This document shows positions 25,417 to 34,830 of a DNA stretch of 64,000 nucleotides, one piece after another. Both the position numbers and the translations under genes were made by a program. The notes under the pieces were generated by a model that saw only the letters and a program-made list of their open reading frames with translations, did no database searches and was not told the origin of the DNA. Source of the DNA: Haloarcula ordinaria (GTDB lineage Archaea > Halobacteriota > Halobacteria > Halobacteriales > Haloarculaceae); the NCBI RefSeq assembly GCF_029338275.1, contig NZ_CP119789.1, forward strand, positions 1,488,001 to 1,552,000, written 5' to 3'. Position 1 is the first letter of the stretch, and each line of letters begins with the position of its first letter.

Positions 25417-27717
25417 ATGCCTACATTGTGGCTCGATGATATCGGTGCCGACGACCTCGAGGAGGTCGGCGGCAAGGCGGCGTCCCTCGGAGAACTGACC
25501 GCGGCGGGCCTCCCGGTCCCGTCGGCGTTCGTCGTTACCGCCGACACGTATCGGTCGTTCATCGAAGCAACTGGAATCGACGAGGAGCTGTTCGAGGCGG
25601 TCGACGTCGACACCGACGACTCGCACGCGCTGGCCGAAGCGGCCGAGCGTGCACAGGAACTCATCCTCGGGACGGACCTGCCGGCGTCGGTCCGCGAGGA
25701 CCTGCTCGCGGCCTACGACGAGATGGGCGACGCGGACGTCGCAGTCCGGTCCTCGGCGACGGCGGAGGACCTCCCGGACGCGTCGTTCGCCGGGCAACAG
25801 GACACCTACCTCAACGTCTCGCGGGCCGACCTGCTCCAGCGGGTCAAGGAGTGCTGGGCCTCGCTGTTCACCCAGCGCGCCATCTACTACCGGAAGGAGA
25901 ACGGGTTCGACCACGACGTGGTCAACATCGCCGTCGTCGTCCAGGAGATGGTCGACGCCGAGAAGTCGGGCGTGATGTTCACGAGCCACCCGTCGACCGG
26001 CGCACCGAAGGCCATCCTCGAGGCGGCGTGGGGCCTCGGCGAGGCCGTCGTCTCGGGCGCTGTCTCACCCGACAACTACGTCGTCGACCGGGCCAGCGGC
26101 GAGATAGAGGAAGTGACTGTCGCCGACAAGCGCGTGATGTGCGTCCGCGGCGACGACGGCGAGACCATCGAGCGCTCGGTCCCCGAAGAGAAGCGCGAGG
26201 AGCGCGTCCTCTCGGCCGAGGAGATACACCGCCTCATCGAGGTCGGTGAGACGGTCGAGGCACACTACGATACCCCACAGGACGTCGAGTGGGCCATCTT
26301 CGAAGACGAGGTGTACCTCCTGCAGTCCCGGCCGATTACGACCATCGACGAGGGTTCTGCGGTCCCCTCGACCGACGCCGGCCGGGCCGAACCGACCGAA
26401 GCCGCGGGGGCCGCCGACGGCGGGTCGATGCAGACCTCCAGCGAGGACATCCGGCTCTCGGGGCTCGGCTCCAGCCCCGGCCGGGTGACGGGGACCGTCA
26501 AGATCGTCGACAAGCTCGACAACCTGGACAAGGTCGAGGAGGGCGACATCATCGTCACCGAGATGACCACCCCCGACATGGTCCCGGCGATGAAGCGCGC
26601 GGCCGGCATCGTCACCGACCAGGGCGGGATGACCAGTCACGCCGCCATCGTCTCCCGCGAACTGGGCGTCCCGGCGGTGGTCGGCGCCGACGACGCGACC
26701 GACCGACTGCGCGACGGCCAGACCGTCACGCTCGACGGTGACATGGGCACCGTCGAACAGGGCGCGTCCATCTCCGAGGACAGCGAAGAGGAGGACGTCC
26801 CGACCGTCGAACCCCACTCGCCGGTCAAGCCGATGACCGGCACCGAGGTGAAGGTCAACGTCTCTATCCCGGAGGCCGCCGAACGGGCCGCCGCGACGGG
26901 CGCCGACGGCGTCGGGCTGCTCCGCATCGAGCACATGATTCTCTCGACGAACAAGACGCCGTCGCGCTACGTGGAGGACCACGGCGAGCGGGCCTACATC
27001 GACGAGATCGTCGACGGCGTCCGGAGCGTCGCCGAGGCGTTCTACCCCCGGCCAGTAAGGGTCCGGACGCTCGACGCGCCCTCCGACGAGTTCCGGCAGC
27101 TCCAGGGCGGCGAGGACGAACCCAGCGAGCACAACCCGATGCTGGGCTACCGTGGCATCCGCCGCTCGCTGGACCGGCCCGAGGAGTTCACGCTCGAACT
27201 CCGCGCGTTCGAGCGTCTCTACGACCTGGGGTACGACAACGTCGAGCTGATGCTCCCGCTGGTGACCGACGCCGAGGACGTCTTGCGGGCGAAGGCGCTG
27301 ATGGAGGAGGTCGGCATCGACCCCGAGAAGCGCGACTGGGGTGTGATGGTCGAGACGCCCGCCAGCGCGCTGAGCATCGAGGGTCTCTGTGAGGCGGGGC
27401 TCGACTTCGTCTCCTTCGGGACGAACGACCTCACGCAGTACACGCTGGCGGTCGACCGGAACAACAACAACGTCGCCGACCGCTTCGACGAGCTCCATCC
27501 CGCCGTGCTCAACCTGATGAGTCAGGTCATCGGCACCTGCCGGGAGTACGACGTCTCGACGAGTATCTGCGGGCAGGCGGCCTCGAAGCCGCGGATGGTC
27601 CAGTTCCTCGTCGACGAGGGCGTCACGTCCATCTCGGCGAACATCGACGCCGTCCGCGACGTCCAGCACGAGGTCAAGCGCGTCGAGCAGCGCCTCCTGC
27701 TGGAATCGGTCCGCTAA
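25417..27717 (+). CDS. ppsA: Phosphoenolpyruvate synthase (pyruvate, water dikinase)
   Basis: 766 residues in the usual order: an N-terminal ATP-grasp domain (EEVGGKAASLGELTAAGLPV; VRSSATAEDLPDASFAGQQ), a swivelling phosphohistidine domain (GGMTSHAAIVSRELGVPAVV, catalytic His in TSHA), and the C-terminal PEP-binding barrel (FGTNDLTQYTLAVDRN and the Cys of SICGQAAS). It makes PEP from pyruvate and ATP for gluconeogenesis. The linker before the swivelling domain is Ala/Gly-rich. The ATG at 25417 gives the standard MPTLWLDD start. Its stop overlaps the expected stop of the convergent dehydrogenase. Confidence 0.96.
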   Translation: MPTLWLDDIGADDLEEVGGKAASLGELTAAGLPVPSAFVVTADTYRSFIEATGIDEELFEAVDVDTDDSHALAEAAERAQELILGTDLPASVREDLLAAYDEMGDADVAVRSSATAEDLPDASFAGQQDTYLNVSRADLLQRVKECWASLFTQRAIYYRKENGFDHDVVNIAVVVQEMVDAEKSGVMFTSHPSTGAPKAILEAAWGLGEAVVSGAVSPDNYVVDRASGEIEEVTVADKRVMCVRGDDGETIERSVPEEKREERVLSAEEIHRLIEVGETVEAHYDTPQDVEWAIFEDEVYLLQSRPITTIDEGSAVPSTDAGRAEPTEAAGAADGGSMQTSSEDIRLSGLGSSPGRVTGTVKIVDKLDNLDKVEEGDIIVTEMTTPDMVPAMKRAAGIVTDQGGMTSHAAIVSRELGVPAVVGADDATDRLRDGQTVTLDGDMGTVEQGASISEDSEEEDVPTVEPHSPVKPMTGTEVKVNVSIPEAAERAAATGADGVGLLRIEHMILSTNKTPSRYVEDHGERAYIDEIVDGVRSVAEAFYPRPVRVRTLDAPSDEFRQLQGGEDEPSEHNPMLGYRGIRRSLDRPEEFTLELRAFERLYDLGYDNVELMLPLVTDAEDVLRAKALMEEVGIDPEKRDWGVMVETPASALSIEGLCEAGLDFVSFGTNDLTQYTLAVDRNNNNVADRFDELHPAVLNLMSQVIGTCREYDVSTSICGQAASKPRMVQFLVDEGVTSISANIDAVRDVQHEVKRVEQRLLLESVR

Positions 27718-28761
27718 CCCCTTGAGTTCGCTGTCCGGGACGACGACGACTTTTCCGAATCCCTCGCGCTCTTCGATGAGCCGATGGGCCTCCTGTATCT
27801 CGCTCATCGGGAGCGTCTCGCGGAGGGTCGGTTCGAAGGTGCCGTCCCACACGAGTTCCAGTGCCTCCTCGGCCTGGCCGGGGGTGGCCATCGTCGACCC
27901 GATGACCTGCAACTGGTTCCAGAAGATGCGGTTGAGGTCCGTCTCCGGGCGGCCCCCGGTCGTCGCGCCGCAGGTGACGACCCGCCCCCCTTTCACGAGG
28001 CTCTTCAGCGAGTCGCGCCAGGTGTCGGCACCGATGTGGTCGACGACCATGTCGACCCCGCGGTAGTCGGTCAGGTCCCGAATCTCGCTGGCGAAGTCGG
28101 TCTCCGCGTAGTTGATGGTGTGGTCGGCCCCGAGTTCCTCGGCATACGAGAGTTTCTCGTCGGTGCTCGCCGTCGCGAACACCTCCGCGCCGGCGTGGTC
28201 GGCCACCTGAACGGCGGCGTGGCCGACGCCGCCCGAGGCGCCGAGGACGAGGACCGACTCGCCGCTCTGCAGTCCGCCGCGGTCGCGGAGCATCCGCCAG
28301 GCCGTCTGGAAGACGAGCGGTGCGGCCGCGGCGGTCTCCCAGTCGACGCCCTCGGGGACCGGCGCGAGGTTGGCCGCCGGGACGACGGCCTGCTCGGAGT
28401 GGATTCCGCGGACGTGCTCGCCGATGATGTGAAAGTCCGGAGCCAGCGTGGGGTCACCCTTGCGGCTGAACTCGTCGTCACCTCCGCTCTTACCAGCGAG
28501 CAGTGCGACCCGGTCACCGGGTTCGAACCGCGTGACGTCGTCGCTGACCTCCGTGACGACGCCCGCGCCGTCGCTCCCCGGGATGTGGGGCATCTCGAGG
28601 TCGACGCCCGGCAACCCGCGCCGGGTGTGGATGTCGAGGTGGTTCAGCGAGGCTGCTTTCACGTCTATCAGCACCTCTCTCCGGCCACACTCCGGGTCCG
28701 GGAACTCGTCGTAGGTGAGTACGTCTCTGTCGCCGTGGGTGTCGAACTGGACTGCCTGCAT
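27714..28761 (-). CDS. Zinc-type alcohol dehydrogenase-like protein, stop codon out of frame
   Basis: An MDR-family oxidoreductase starting MQAVQFDTHGDRDVL: a GroES-like domain with the structural segment ASLNHLDIHTRRGLPG, then the NAD(P) Rossmann motif VLVLGASGGVGHAAVQVA, and a C-terminus at GFGKVVVVPDSELKG. The frame lacks a stop there and continues antisense through ppsA. Removing one base from the CCCC run at 27718-27721 gives LKG-stop (TAG at 27714-27716) and a 348-residue protein of normal length. The quinone-reductase/zinc-binding subgroup is likely; Cys ligands of classical ADH are mostly missing, so zinc is doubtful. Confidence 0.85.
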
Positions 28762-28893
28762 TGTCTATCGCCTCGTGGCAAACCGTTAAGAAACCACTGT
28801 GGCGACGGGTCGACGGCTGGGTGACGACGGGGAAGCGAACGGTCCGGGTCGAACAAAACCGATAAACCAGTTCCTCCCGTTACAGCCGATAGC

Positions 28894-29946
28894 ATGCTCC
28901 AGCGGGCCGAGCCACAGGATTTCGACCGGGTGCTCTCCTCGATGTGTACCGTTCCCCACCCGGCGGCCTACGAGGCGGCCAAGCGATTCCTCGCGACCAA
29001 CCCCGGCGACCCGGGGACCTACGAGACCATCGCCGACCTCGAAGCCGAGGCCGTCGGCTACCTCGGCGAACTCGCTGGACTCGAGGACGCGGCCGGCTAC
29101 GTCGCCTCCGGCGGCACCGAGGCGAACATCCAGGCGCTCCGCCTCGCCCGCAACCGGGCCGATACCGACGACCCGAACGTGGTCGCGCCGGTCCACGCCC
29201 ACTTCTCCTTCACAAAAGCGGCCGACGTGCTCGGCGTCGAGCTGCGTACCGCGCCCGCCGGGGACCACCGCGTCAACGTCGAGGCGATGAAACGACTGGT
29301 CGACGAGGATACCGTCTGTGTCGTCGGCGTCGCCGGGTCGACCGAGTACGGCTTCGTCGACCCCATCCCCGCTATCGCGGACCTCGCGGCCGACGCCGGG
29401 GCGCTCTGTCACGTGGACGCGGCCTGGGGCGGCTTCTACCTCCCCTTTACCGACCACGACTGGCACTTCGGCCACGCCGACGTCGACACGATGACTATCG
29501 ACCCGCACAAGGTCGGGCAGGCCGTCGTCCCGGCTGGCGGGTTGCTGGCCCGCTCGCGCTCGCTGCTGGACGAACTCGCCGTCGAGACGCCCTATCTCGA
29601 GTCGACCGACCAGCTCACGCTGACCGGGACGCGCTCGGGGGCGGGCGTCGCCTCGGCGGTCGCTGCGATGGAGGCGCTGTGGCCGGAGGGCTACCGCGAG
29701 CAGTACGAGCGCTCGATGGCCAACGCCGAATGGCTGGCCGAACAGCTCACCGCGCGCGGCCACGACGTCGTGGGCCCGGAACTCCCGCTTGTGGCGGCCG
29801 ACCTCTCGGTACCGATGACCGACGAACTCCGCGACCGCGGGTGGCGCGTCTCGAAGACCGGGTCCGGCGAGATGCGCGTCGTCTGTATGCCCCACGTCAC
29901 CCGGTCGATGCTGCGGTCGTTCGTCGCGGACCTGGACTGGTACTGA
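28894..29946 (+). CDS. mfnA: Pyridoxal-dependent tyrosine/aspartate decarboxylase (MfnA-type)
   Basis: 350 residues, fold type I PLP enzyme. The PLP lysine is in [16 protein letters not shown], the cofactor-stacking region in [14 protein letters not shown], and the Asp in [13 protein letters not shown]. Archaeal MfnA enzymes decarboxylate tyrosine (methanofuran) or aspartate to beta-alanine; haloarchaea make no methanofuran, so beta-alanine for CoA is the likelier role, and the window also encodes the CoA enzymes at 51384-53008. A TATA-like GATAAA at 28861 fits a near-leaderless start. The 3' end is duplicated downstream. Confidence 0.88.
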   Translation: MLQRAEPQDFDRVLSSMCTVPHPAAYEAAKRFLATNPGDPGTYETIADLEAEAVGYLGELAGLEDAAGYVASGGTEANIQALRLARNRADTDDPNVVAPVHAHFSFTKAADVLGVELRTAPAGDHRVNVEAMKRLVDEDTVCVVGVAGSTEYGFVDPIPAIADLAADAGALCHVDAAWGGFYLPFTDHDWHFGHADVDTMTIDPHKVGQAVVPAGGLLARSRSLLDELAVETPYLESTDQLTLTGTRSGAGVASAVAAMEALWPEGYREQYERSMANAEWLAEQLTARGHDVVGPELPLVAADLSVPMTDELRDRGWRVSKTGSGEMRVVCMPHVTRSMLRSFVADLDWY

Positions 29947-30097
29947 GTCGTGTGATCTCCGGCGAACGAAGTGAGCCGGTTAACGGCCTCGAGCGGAGCG
30001 AGAGGGCGGGTTTTCCCCCAGGTTTTGCAACGAGTGGTGCGCGGAGCGCACCCGAGGCAGCAAAAGGTGGTTGGTCGCGGATCTGGACTGGTACTGA
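29923..30097. repeat. Duplicated mfnA 3' end flanking a palindrome-rich insert
   Basis: The last 24 bases of the gene, including the stop (29923-29946), recur at 30074-30097 with a single C-to-T change (GCGGACCTGG versus GCGGATCTGG). The intervening 127 bp hold GCGAACGAAGTGAGC, GAGCGGAGCGAG and the hairpin GGTGCGC-GGA-GCGCACC (about 30034-30050). The arrangement looks like an insertion that recreated the gene end, or a tandem duplication later filled with palindromic sequence. Confidence 0.75.
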
Positions 30098-30173
30098 ACA
30101 CGACGTGTCGGACTACAGAGGACTACCGAGCGCACATACTAACATTTAGAACCCACTGGTTGCAAGAGGTGGT

Positions 30174-30758
30174 GTGAGTCTGGCTGTCACCGTCGCTCCG
30201 ATGTTTGCGTTCCTCGGCGAGTGCACCACGCACGGCGCCGGGCTCTCGTTGTTAGAAGAGGCCGTCTGTACCGCGACCGGGCCGACGGGGCTGGCCATCA
30301 TCGCGGTCTACTCCTTCCTCATCGCGTTCATCCTGCCGTTGCCGAGCGAGGTCGTCCTCGTTCCGGCCGAGACCCTCCGCCTCGGCCTGTCGACGACCGG
30401 GAACCTCGCGATGATAATCCTCGTCAGTGCCACGGGGAAGGCGATGGGGAGCCTCGTGGCCTTCCACATCGGCCAGGAGGCCAAGGAGTACGGCCCGCTC
30501 GTCCGCCGCATCAAGAACTCGCGGTTCGACCTCATCGAGTGGTCCGAGCGCCAGACGGTCCAGCTCGCGAAGAAGTTCGGCTACGTTGGACTGGCGCTGG
30601 CGCTCTGTGTCCCCTTCTTCCCCGACACGCTCTCCATCTACGCGTTCACGGTCCTCGAGGAGGACTACCTCAAGTTCGGCGCCGCGACGTTCGTGGGGAG
30701 CGCTGGCCGCCTGCTCGTGACCATCGGGCTCGCCAGCGGGACGCTGGCGTTGCTGTAA
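30174..30758 (+). CDS. VTT-domain (DedA/YqaA-like) membrane protein
   Basis: 194 residues from a GTG at 30174. Hydrophobic segments include IIAVYSFLIAFILPLPSEVV with the amphipathic Pro-Ser-Glu re-entrant motif (LPLPSEVVLVPAETL) and a second region ALALCVPFFPDTLSIYAF. This matches the VTT (VMP1/TVP38/DedA) fold implicated in lipid scrambling or undecaprenyl/dolichyl carrier recycling. It follows the duplicated mfnA end by 76 bp. The substrate is unknown. Confidence 0.8.
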   Translation: MSLAVTVAPMFAFLGECTTHGAGLSLLEEAVCTATGPTGLAIIAVYSFLIAFILPLPSEVVLVPAETLRLGLSTTGNLAMIILVSATGKAMGSLVAFHIGQEAKEYGPLVRRIKNSRFDLIEWSERQTVQLAKKFGYVGLALALCVPFFPDTLSIYAFTVLEEDYLKFGAATFVGSAGRLLVTIGLASGTLALL

Positions 30759-30817
30759 GGGGCGGGCCGTTCTGTTCCCGGCGCACCTTTATGTAATCTA
30801 ATTGAGTACTCTCCGGT

Positions 30818-31495
30818 ATGGCATCGCGGCGACTCACCGCTCAGACCCTCCTCGGGGGCATCGTCGTCCTCATCGGACTCGCACTGCTCGCCCGCTCGAC
30901 GGGATTGTTCGACGTCGGCAGTATCTTCCGATTCGTCCCGTCGGTGTTCATCGTTCTGGGGCTCTACGCCCTGATTTCGAGCGGCTTCCGGAATATCGTC
31001 GGCCCGCTGCTGGTCGTCCTCGTCGCGCTCGCGTGGCAACTTGTCGCGCTTGACGTCCTCGCCGCGGGCGACGTCCTGCAGTTCTGGCCGCTGTTGATAA
31101 TCTTCTTCGGCATCTCGCTCGTCCTGGGCCAGTACCGGGCCCGGGCGCGGGCCGCCACCGGCGACGCGACCACGGTCTTCGCGTTCTTCGGTGGGGCCGA
31201 ACGCCGCGTTACCTCCCAGACGTTCCGGAACGCGGACCTGACCGCTATCTTCGGCGGGGTCGAACTCGACCTCCGGGACGCGGCTATCGCCGACCCGCCG
31301 GCCCACGTCAGCGCGACGGCCATCTTCGGCGCCGCGGAGATTCGCGTCCCTCGCGAATGGAACGTCCGTATCGACATCCTGCCGCTGTTCGGCGCGACCG
31401 AGGACAGTCGGCCGCGAGCGGACGAGGTTCACGAGGACGTCGACCTCGTCCTTACCGGGTTCGTGGCCTTCGGGGGCGCGGAACTGCTCGACTGA
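30818..31495 (+). CDS. LiaF-like membrane protein
   Basis: 225 residues: four short hydrophobic helices in two GG-containing hairpins (LLGGIVVLIGLALLARSTGL; LLVVLVALAWQLVALDVLA), then a cytoplasmic right-handed beta domain with repeated FGGAERRV, IFGGVELDL, IFGAAEIRVP and AFGGAELLD turns. That is the LiaI/LiaF TM region plus the LiaF C-terminal cell-envelope stress domain known in Bacillus. The archaeal role is not known. A TATA-like CTTTATGTAA around 30787 fits a leaderless start. Confidence 0.85.
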   Translation: MASRRLTAQTLLGGIVVLIGLALLARSTGLFDVGSIFRFVPSVFIVLGLYALISSGFRNIVGPLLVVLVALAWQLVALDVLAAGDVLQFWPLLIIFFGISLVLGQYRARARAATGDATTVFAFFGGAERRVTSQTFRNADLTAIFGGVELDLRDAAIADPPAHVSATAIFGAAEIRVPREWNVRIDILPLFGATEDSRPRADEVHEDVDLVLTGFVAFGGAELLD

Positions 31496-31547
31496 TCCGC
31501 TCCCGGAAACCGCCCTCCTTTTGACCCACGGGCGGCACACACCTGGT

Positions 31548-33668
31548 ATGAGCCACGACGAGTTCCCGACCGAGGAACCGGCGGTGGTGACCTGCGGGCT
31601 GCCGTACGCCAACGGCGACCTGCACGTCGGCCACCTCCGAACCTACGTCGACGGGGACGCCTTATCGCGTGCCCTGCGCCGCATCGGCCAGCAGACCGCC
31701 TTCGTCTGCGGGTCGGACATGCACGGGACCCCGGTCGCCGTCAACGCCGCCGAAGAGGGCGTCGAGCCCGCCGAGTTCGCACTCGACTACCACGAGACCT
31801 ACGCCGAGACGTTCCCGCAGTTCAACGTCGAGTTCGATAACTACGGCCACACCGACGACGAGACGAACACCGAGCTGACCCAGCGGTTCGTCCGGTCGTG
31901 GATCGACAACGACCACGTCCACGAGAAGGAGATCGAGGTCGCCTGGGACACCGAGGAGGACCAACCGCTCCCGGACCGCTTCGTCGAGGGGACCTGTCCC
32001 TACTGCGGCGAGCACGCTCGCGGCGACGAGTGCGACGAGGGCTGTCAGCGCCACCTCGAACCCGGCGAGATAGAGGACCCCGTCAGCACCATCACGGGCA
32101 ACCCCGCGGAGTACCGCACTCGAGAGCACCAGTTCCTCCGCCTCTCTGACTTCCAGGCGTACCTCCAGGGCTTCCTCGACCGCCTCGAGGGGACCGACAA
32201 CGCCCAGAACCAGCCCCGCGAGTGGGTCGACGGCGAGCTCCAGGACCTCTGTATCACCCGCGACATGGACTGGGGTATCGACTATCCGAGTGAAGACGGC
32301 GACGGCGAGGACCTGGTGCTGTACGTCTGGGTCGACGCCCCCATCGAGTACGTCTCCTCGACCAAGCAGTACTCCGAGCGCGTCGGCGCCGACGAGTACG
32401 ACTGGGAGGACGTCTGGCTGGTCGACGGCGAGGAACAACACGGCCCCGAGTGGGACGACGAGTGGACCGACGACAGCGGCGAGATCGTCCACGTCATCGG
32501 CCGCGACATCATCCAGCACCACGCCGTCTTCTGGCCGGCGATGCTGCGCGGGGCCGGGTTCAACGAGCCGCGGGCCATCCTCGCCACCGGCTTCGTCGGC
32601 ATCGACGGCAAAGCCCTCTCGACGTCGCGCAACCGCGCCGTCTGGGCCGACGAGTATCTCGACGCCGGTTTCCACCCCGACCTGTTCCGGTACTACATCA
32701 CGACCGGCGCCGGGCTCGAATCCGACGTCGACTTCTCCTGGGACCGCTTCCAGGAGCGGGTCAACGGCGAACTCGTCGGCAACGTCGGGAACTTCATCTA
32801 CCGCTCGCTGCTCTTTGCCGAGCGCAACTACGACGGGACGCCCGAGGCCGACGTCAGCGACGACGTGCGAGAGCGCATCGAGCAAGCCGTAGACGAGTTC
32901 GAGCAGGCCGTCGGGGACTACGACGTCCGCTCGCTCGCGGAGGTTGCTATCGACCTCTCGAACTACGGCAACGAGTACATCCAGCGCAACGAGCCCTGGA
33001 ACCTCGTCGGCGAGGAGCCGGACCGCGCCGCACAGGTCATCCGCGACTGCGTCCAGCTGACGAAGGCCGTCGCCGTCGTCATGCAACCGGTCCTGCCGGG
33101 GAAGGCCGAACGGCTCTGGGGCCAGCTCGAAGAGGAGGGCTCCGTCGCCGACGTCCCCCTCGAGACCGCGCTCGAGGCGCCGCCGGCGGCGTTCGGCGAA
33201 CCCGAGGAACTGTTCGCGAAGGTCGAGGACGACCACATCGAGGCCCTGAACGAGGAACTGGAGACGCGAGTCGCAGAAGCCAGCGAAGACGACGAGGAAG
33301 TCGACGAAGACGCTTCGGACGCACCCGCGGACCTCCAGCCGCTCGTCGAGGAGCGAATCAGCTTCGACGACTTCGAGGGCGTCGACATGCGCGTCGGCGA
33401 GATCGTCACTGCCGAACCAGTCGAGGGCGCGGACAAGCTCCTCAAACTGGAGGTCGACATCGGTCACGAGGTGCGTCAGGTCGTCGCCGGTCTCCGCCAG
33501 CTCCACGACCACGAGGACCTCCCGGGGACGCGGGTCATCCTGCTCGCGAACATGGAGAAGGCCGAACTGTTCGGCGTCGAGTCCGACGGGATGGTGCTGG
33601 CGGCCGGCGAGGAGGCCGACCTGCTGACCACCCACGAGGACGCGCCGCTGGGGACGCGCGTCCGGTAG
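31548..33668 (+). CDS. metG: Methionine-tRNA ligase
   Basis: 706 residues. The class I signatures are LPYANGDLHVGHL (HIGH region, residues about 18-30) and GKALSTSRNRAVW (KMSKS equivalent, here LSTSR). A four-Cys zinc knuckle (CPYCGEHARGDECDEGC) sits in the connective domain. After an anticodon-binding helical bundle and an acidic linker (EDDEEVDEDASDAP), a C-terminal tRNA-binding OB domain follows (VDMRVGEIVTAEPVEGADKL ... NMEKAELFGVESDGM), fused as in many archaea. ATG 31548 gives MSHDEFPTEEP. Confidence 0.97.
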   Translation: MSHDEFPTEEPAVVTCGLPYANGDLHVGHLRTYVDGDALSRALRRIGQQTAFVCGSDMHGTPVAVNAAEEGVEPAEFALDYHETYAETFPQFNVEFDNYGHTDDETNTELTQRFVRSWIDNDHVHEKEIEVAWDTEEDQPLPDRFVEGTCPYCGEHARGDECDEGCQRHLEPGEIEDPVSTITGNPAEYRTREHQFLRLSDFQAYLQGFLDRLEGTDNAQNQPREWVDGELQDLCITRDMDWGIDYPSEDGDGEDLVLYVWVDAPIEYVSSTKQYSERVGADEYDWEDVWLVDGEEQHGPEWDDEWTDDSGEIVHVIGRDIIQHHAVFWPAMLRGAGFNEPRAILATGFVGIDGKALSTSRNRAVWADEYLDAGFHPDLFRYYITTGAGLESDVDFSWDRFQERVNGELVGNVGNFIYRSLLFAERNYDGTPEADVSDDVRERIEQAVDEFEQAVGDYDVRSLAEVAIDLSNYGNEYIQRNEPWNLVGEEPDRAAQVIRDCVQLTKAVAVVMQPVLPGKAERLWGQLEEEGSVADVPLETALEAPPAAFGEPEELFAKVEDDHIEALNEELETRVAEASEDDEEVDEDASDAPADLQPLVEERISFDDFEGVDMRVGEIVTAEPVEGADKLLKLEVDIGHEVRQVVAGLRQLHDHEDLPGTRVILLANMEKAELFGVESDGMVLAAGEEADLLTTHEDAPLGTRVR

Positions 33669-33709
33669 GGTCACGAGGCCTTTTGTAGCCGCACCACGTA
33701 CCCTGTCGT

Positions 33710-34135
33710 ATGGCAGACGACGGCGGGTGGCGACAACCCGACGAGGACCACGACGGCGGCCAGCGCGAGGACCAGCGGTCCGCTCGCGAGCCCGAGGCGG
33801 CCGACGGTGGCAACGAACACGCTGTCGGCGCGCTCGACGCCGACGACCTCGCCGACGGCATCCCGGAGGAGATGATTCAGGAGGCAGCGGACGACGAGGA
33901 CGGCGCCGTCGCCGGGTCGTTCGCCCCGGACCTGGACGTCACGCCGGGGACGCCGCGGCTCGAGAACGTCGTCTTCGTCGCGCTGGGCGTCTACGCGGCC
34001 GCCCTCGCCGTCGGGCGGATGTTCGTCGGCGCGTCGATGTACACGCCCGAGACGCTGGGGGCCCTGACGGTCGGCGTGGTCGCCGGCACTGCGCTGCTCT
34101 ACGGCTTTTTCGTCGGGAGCAACCCGGACACTTAA
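33710..34135 (+). CDS. Haloarchaeal membrane protein (DUF7312-like), 141 aa
   Basis: An acidic, disordered N-terminal half rich in Asp, Glu and Gly is followed by two hydrophobic helices (FVALGVYAAALAVGRMFVG and TVGVVAGTALLYGFFVG). It lies 41 bp after metG and 24 bp before the nfeD gene on the same strand. The arrangement recurs in haloarchaea as I recall; no function is known. Confidence 0.7.
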   Translation: MADDGGWRQPDEDHDGGQREDQRSAREPEAADGGNEHAVGALDADDLADGIPEEMIQEAADDEDGAVAGSFAPDLDVTPGTPRLENVVFVALGVYAAALAVGRMFVGASMYTPETLGALTVGVVAGTALLYGFFVGSNPDT

Positions 34136-34159
34136 TCCTGTGCCGACACTACAGTAGGT

Positions 34160-34756
34160 ATGGTCGACCCGCTGGCCGTCGCACCCCTCGCCCCCCTGCA
34201 GGCAGAATCACTGTTCAGTCTCTCGCTCTCCCTGCTGCTGTTTCTGGCTGGCTCCGGGCTCATCGTCGCCGAAGCGTTCGCACCGGGGACGCACTTCTTC
34301 GTGCTCGGCGTCGCGCTGCTGACCGCCGGACTGGTCGGGCTGTTCATCCCCGCGGGACTGGGTATCTTCGCCCCGCTCATCCTCGCTGCCGTCGTCTTGC
34401 TCGCGACGGGGGCGACGCTGTGGGGCTATCGCAAGCTGGATTTCGCCGGCGGCGAGCGCGGGGTGACGCTCTCGTCGAGCTCCCTGCGGGGCCAGTTCGG
34501 GACCGTCACCGAACGGGTCACGAAGACGGACGGCGAGGTCAAACTGGAGGACGGCGGCTTCAACCCCTACTACCAGGCCCGGAGCGTCGACGGCGTCATC
34601 GAGGTCGGGACCGAGGTGATGGTCGTCGACCCCGGCGGCGGGAACGTCCTCGAAGTCGAGTCGGTCGAGGGGACCGACGACATCGACCGGGCGCTGGAGC
34701 GCGACCGCACGCAGTCCGACGAGGCGGACTCGGAGTTCGAGTCCGAGACCGCTTGA
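34160..34756 (+). CDS. NfeD family membrane protein
   Basis: 198 residues. Four hydrophobic segments (LSLLLFLAGSGLIVAEAF; FVLGVALLTAGLVGLFIP; ILAAVVLLATGATLWGY) are followed by a soluble OB-fold NfeD C-terminal domain (GGFNPYYQARSVDGVIEVGT ... VLEVESVEG). NfeD proteins partner with stomatin-like SPFH proteins, and the SPFH gene follows 74 bp downstream, supporting joint action on membrane organisation or protein quality control. Confidence 0.87.
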   Translation: MVDPLAVAPLAPLQAESLFSLSLSLLLFLAGSGLIVAEAFAPGTHFFVLGVALLTAGLVGLFIPAGLGIFAPLILAAVVLLATGATLWGYRKLDFAGGERGVTLSSSSLRGQFGTVTERVTKTDGEVKLEDGGFNPYYQARSVDGVIEVGTEVMVVDPGGGNVLEVESVEGTDDIDRALERDRTQSDEADSEFESETA

Positions 34757-34830
34757 CTCGGTTGCGATTCGGTTATTCCTGTCACGGGTACCCAAGGTTT
34801 TTCTTTCGGCGAGTCCGAGTCTAAGTCGTA

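Noticed and set aside
26065..28761. 898-codon fused dehydrogenase
   Set aside because: Only the first ~348 codons match the family; the rest is antisense ppsA. A one-base frame error explains it better.
28944..30149. 401-codon frame through mfnA and its downstream insert, ending in an Arg/Ser-rich tail
   Set aside because: It is out of frame with the PLP enzyme and highly Arg-rich, unlike an acidic haloarchaeal proteome.
31662..33674. Long antisense frame across metG (670 codons)
   Set aside because: The metG frame shows all enzyme motifs; the antisense product is low-complexity Val/Leu/Asp sequence with no family.
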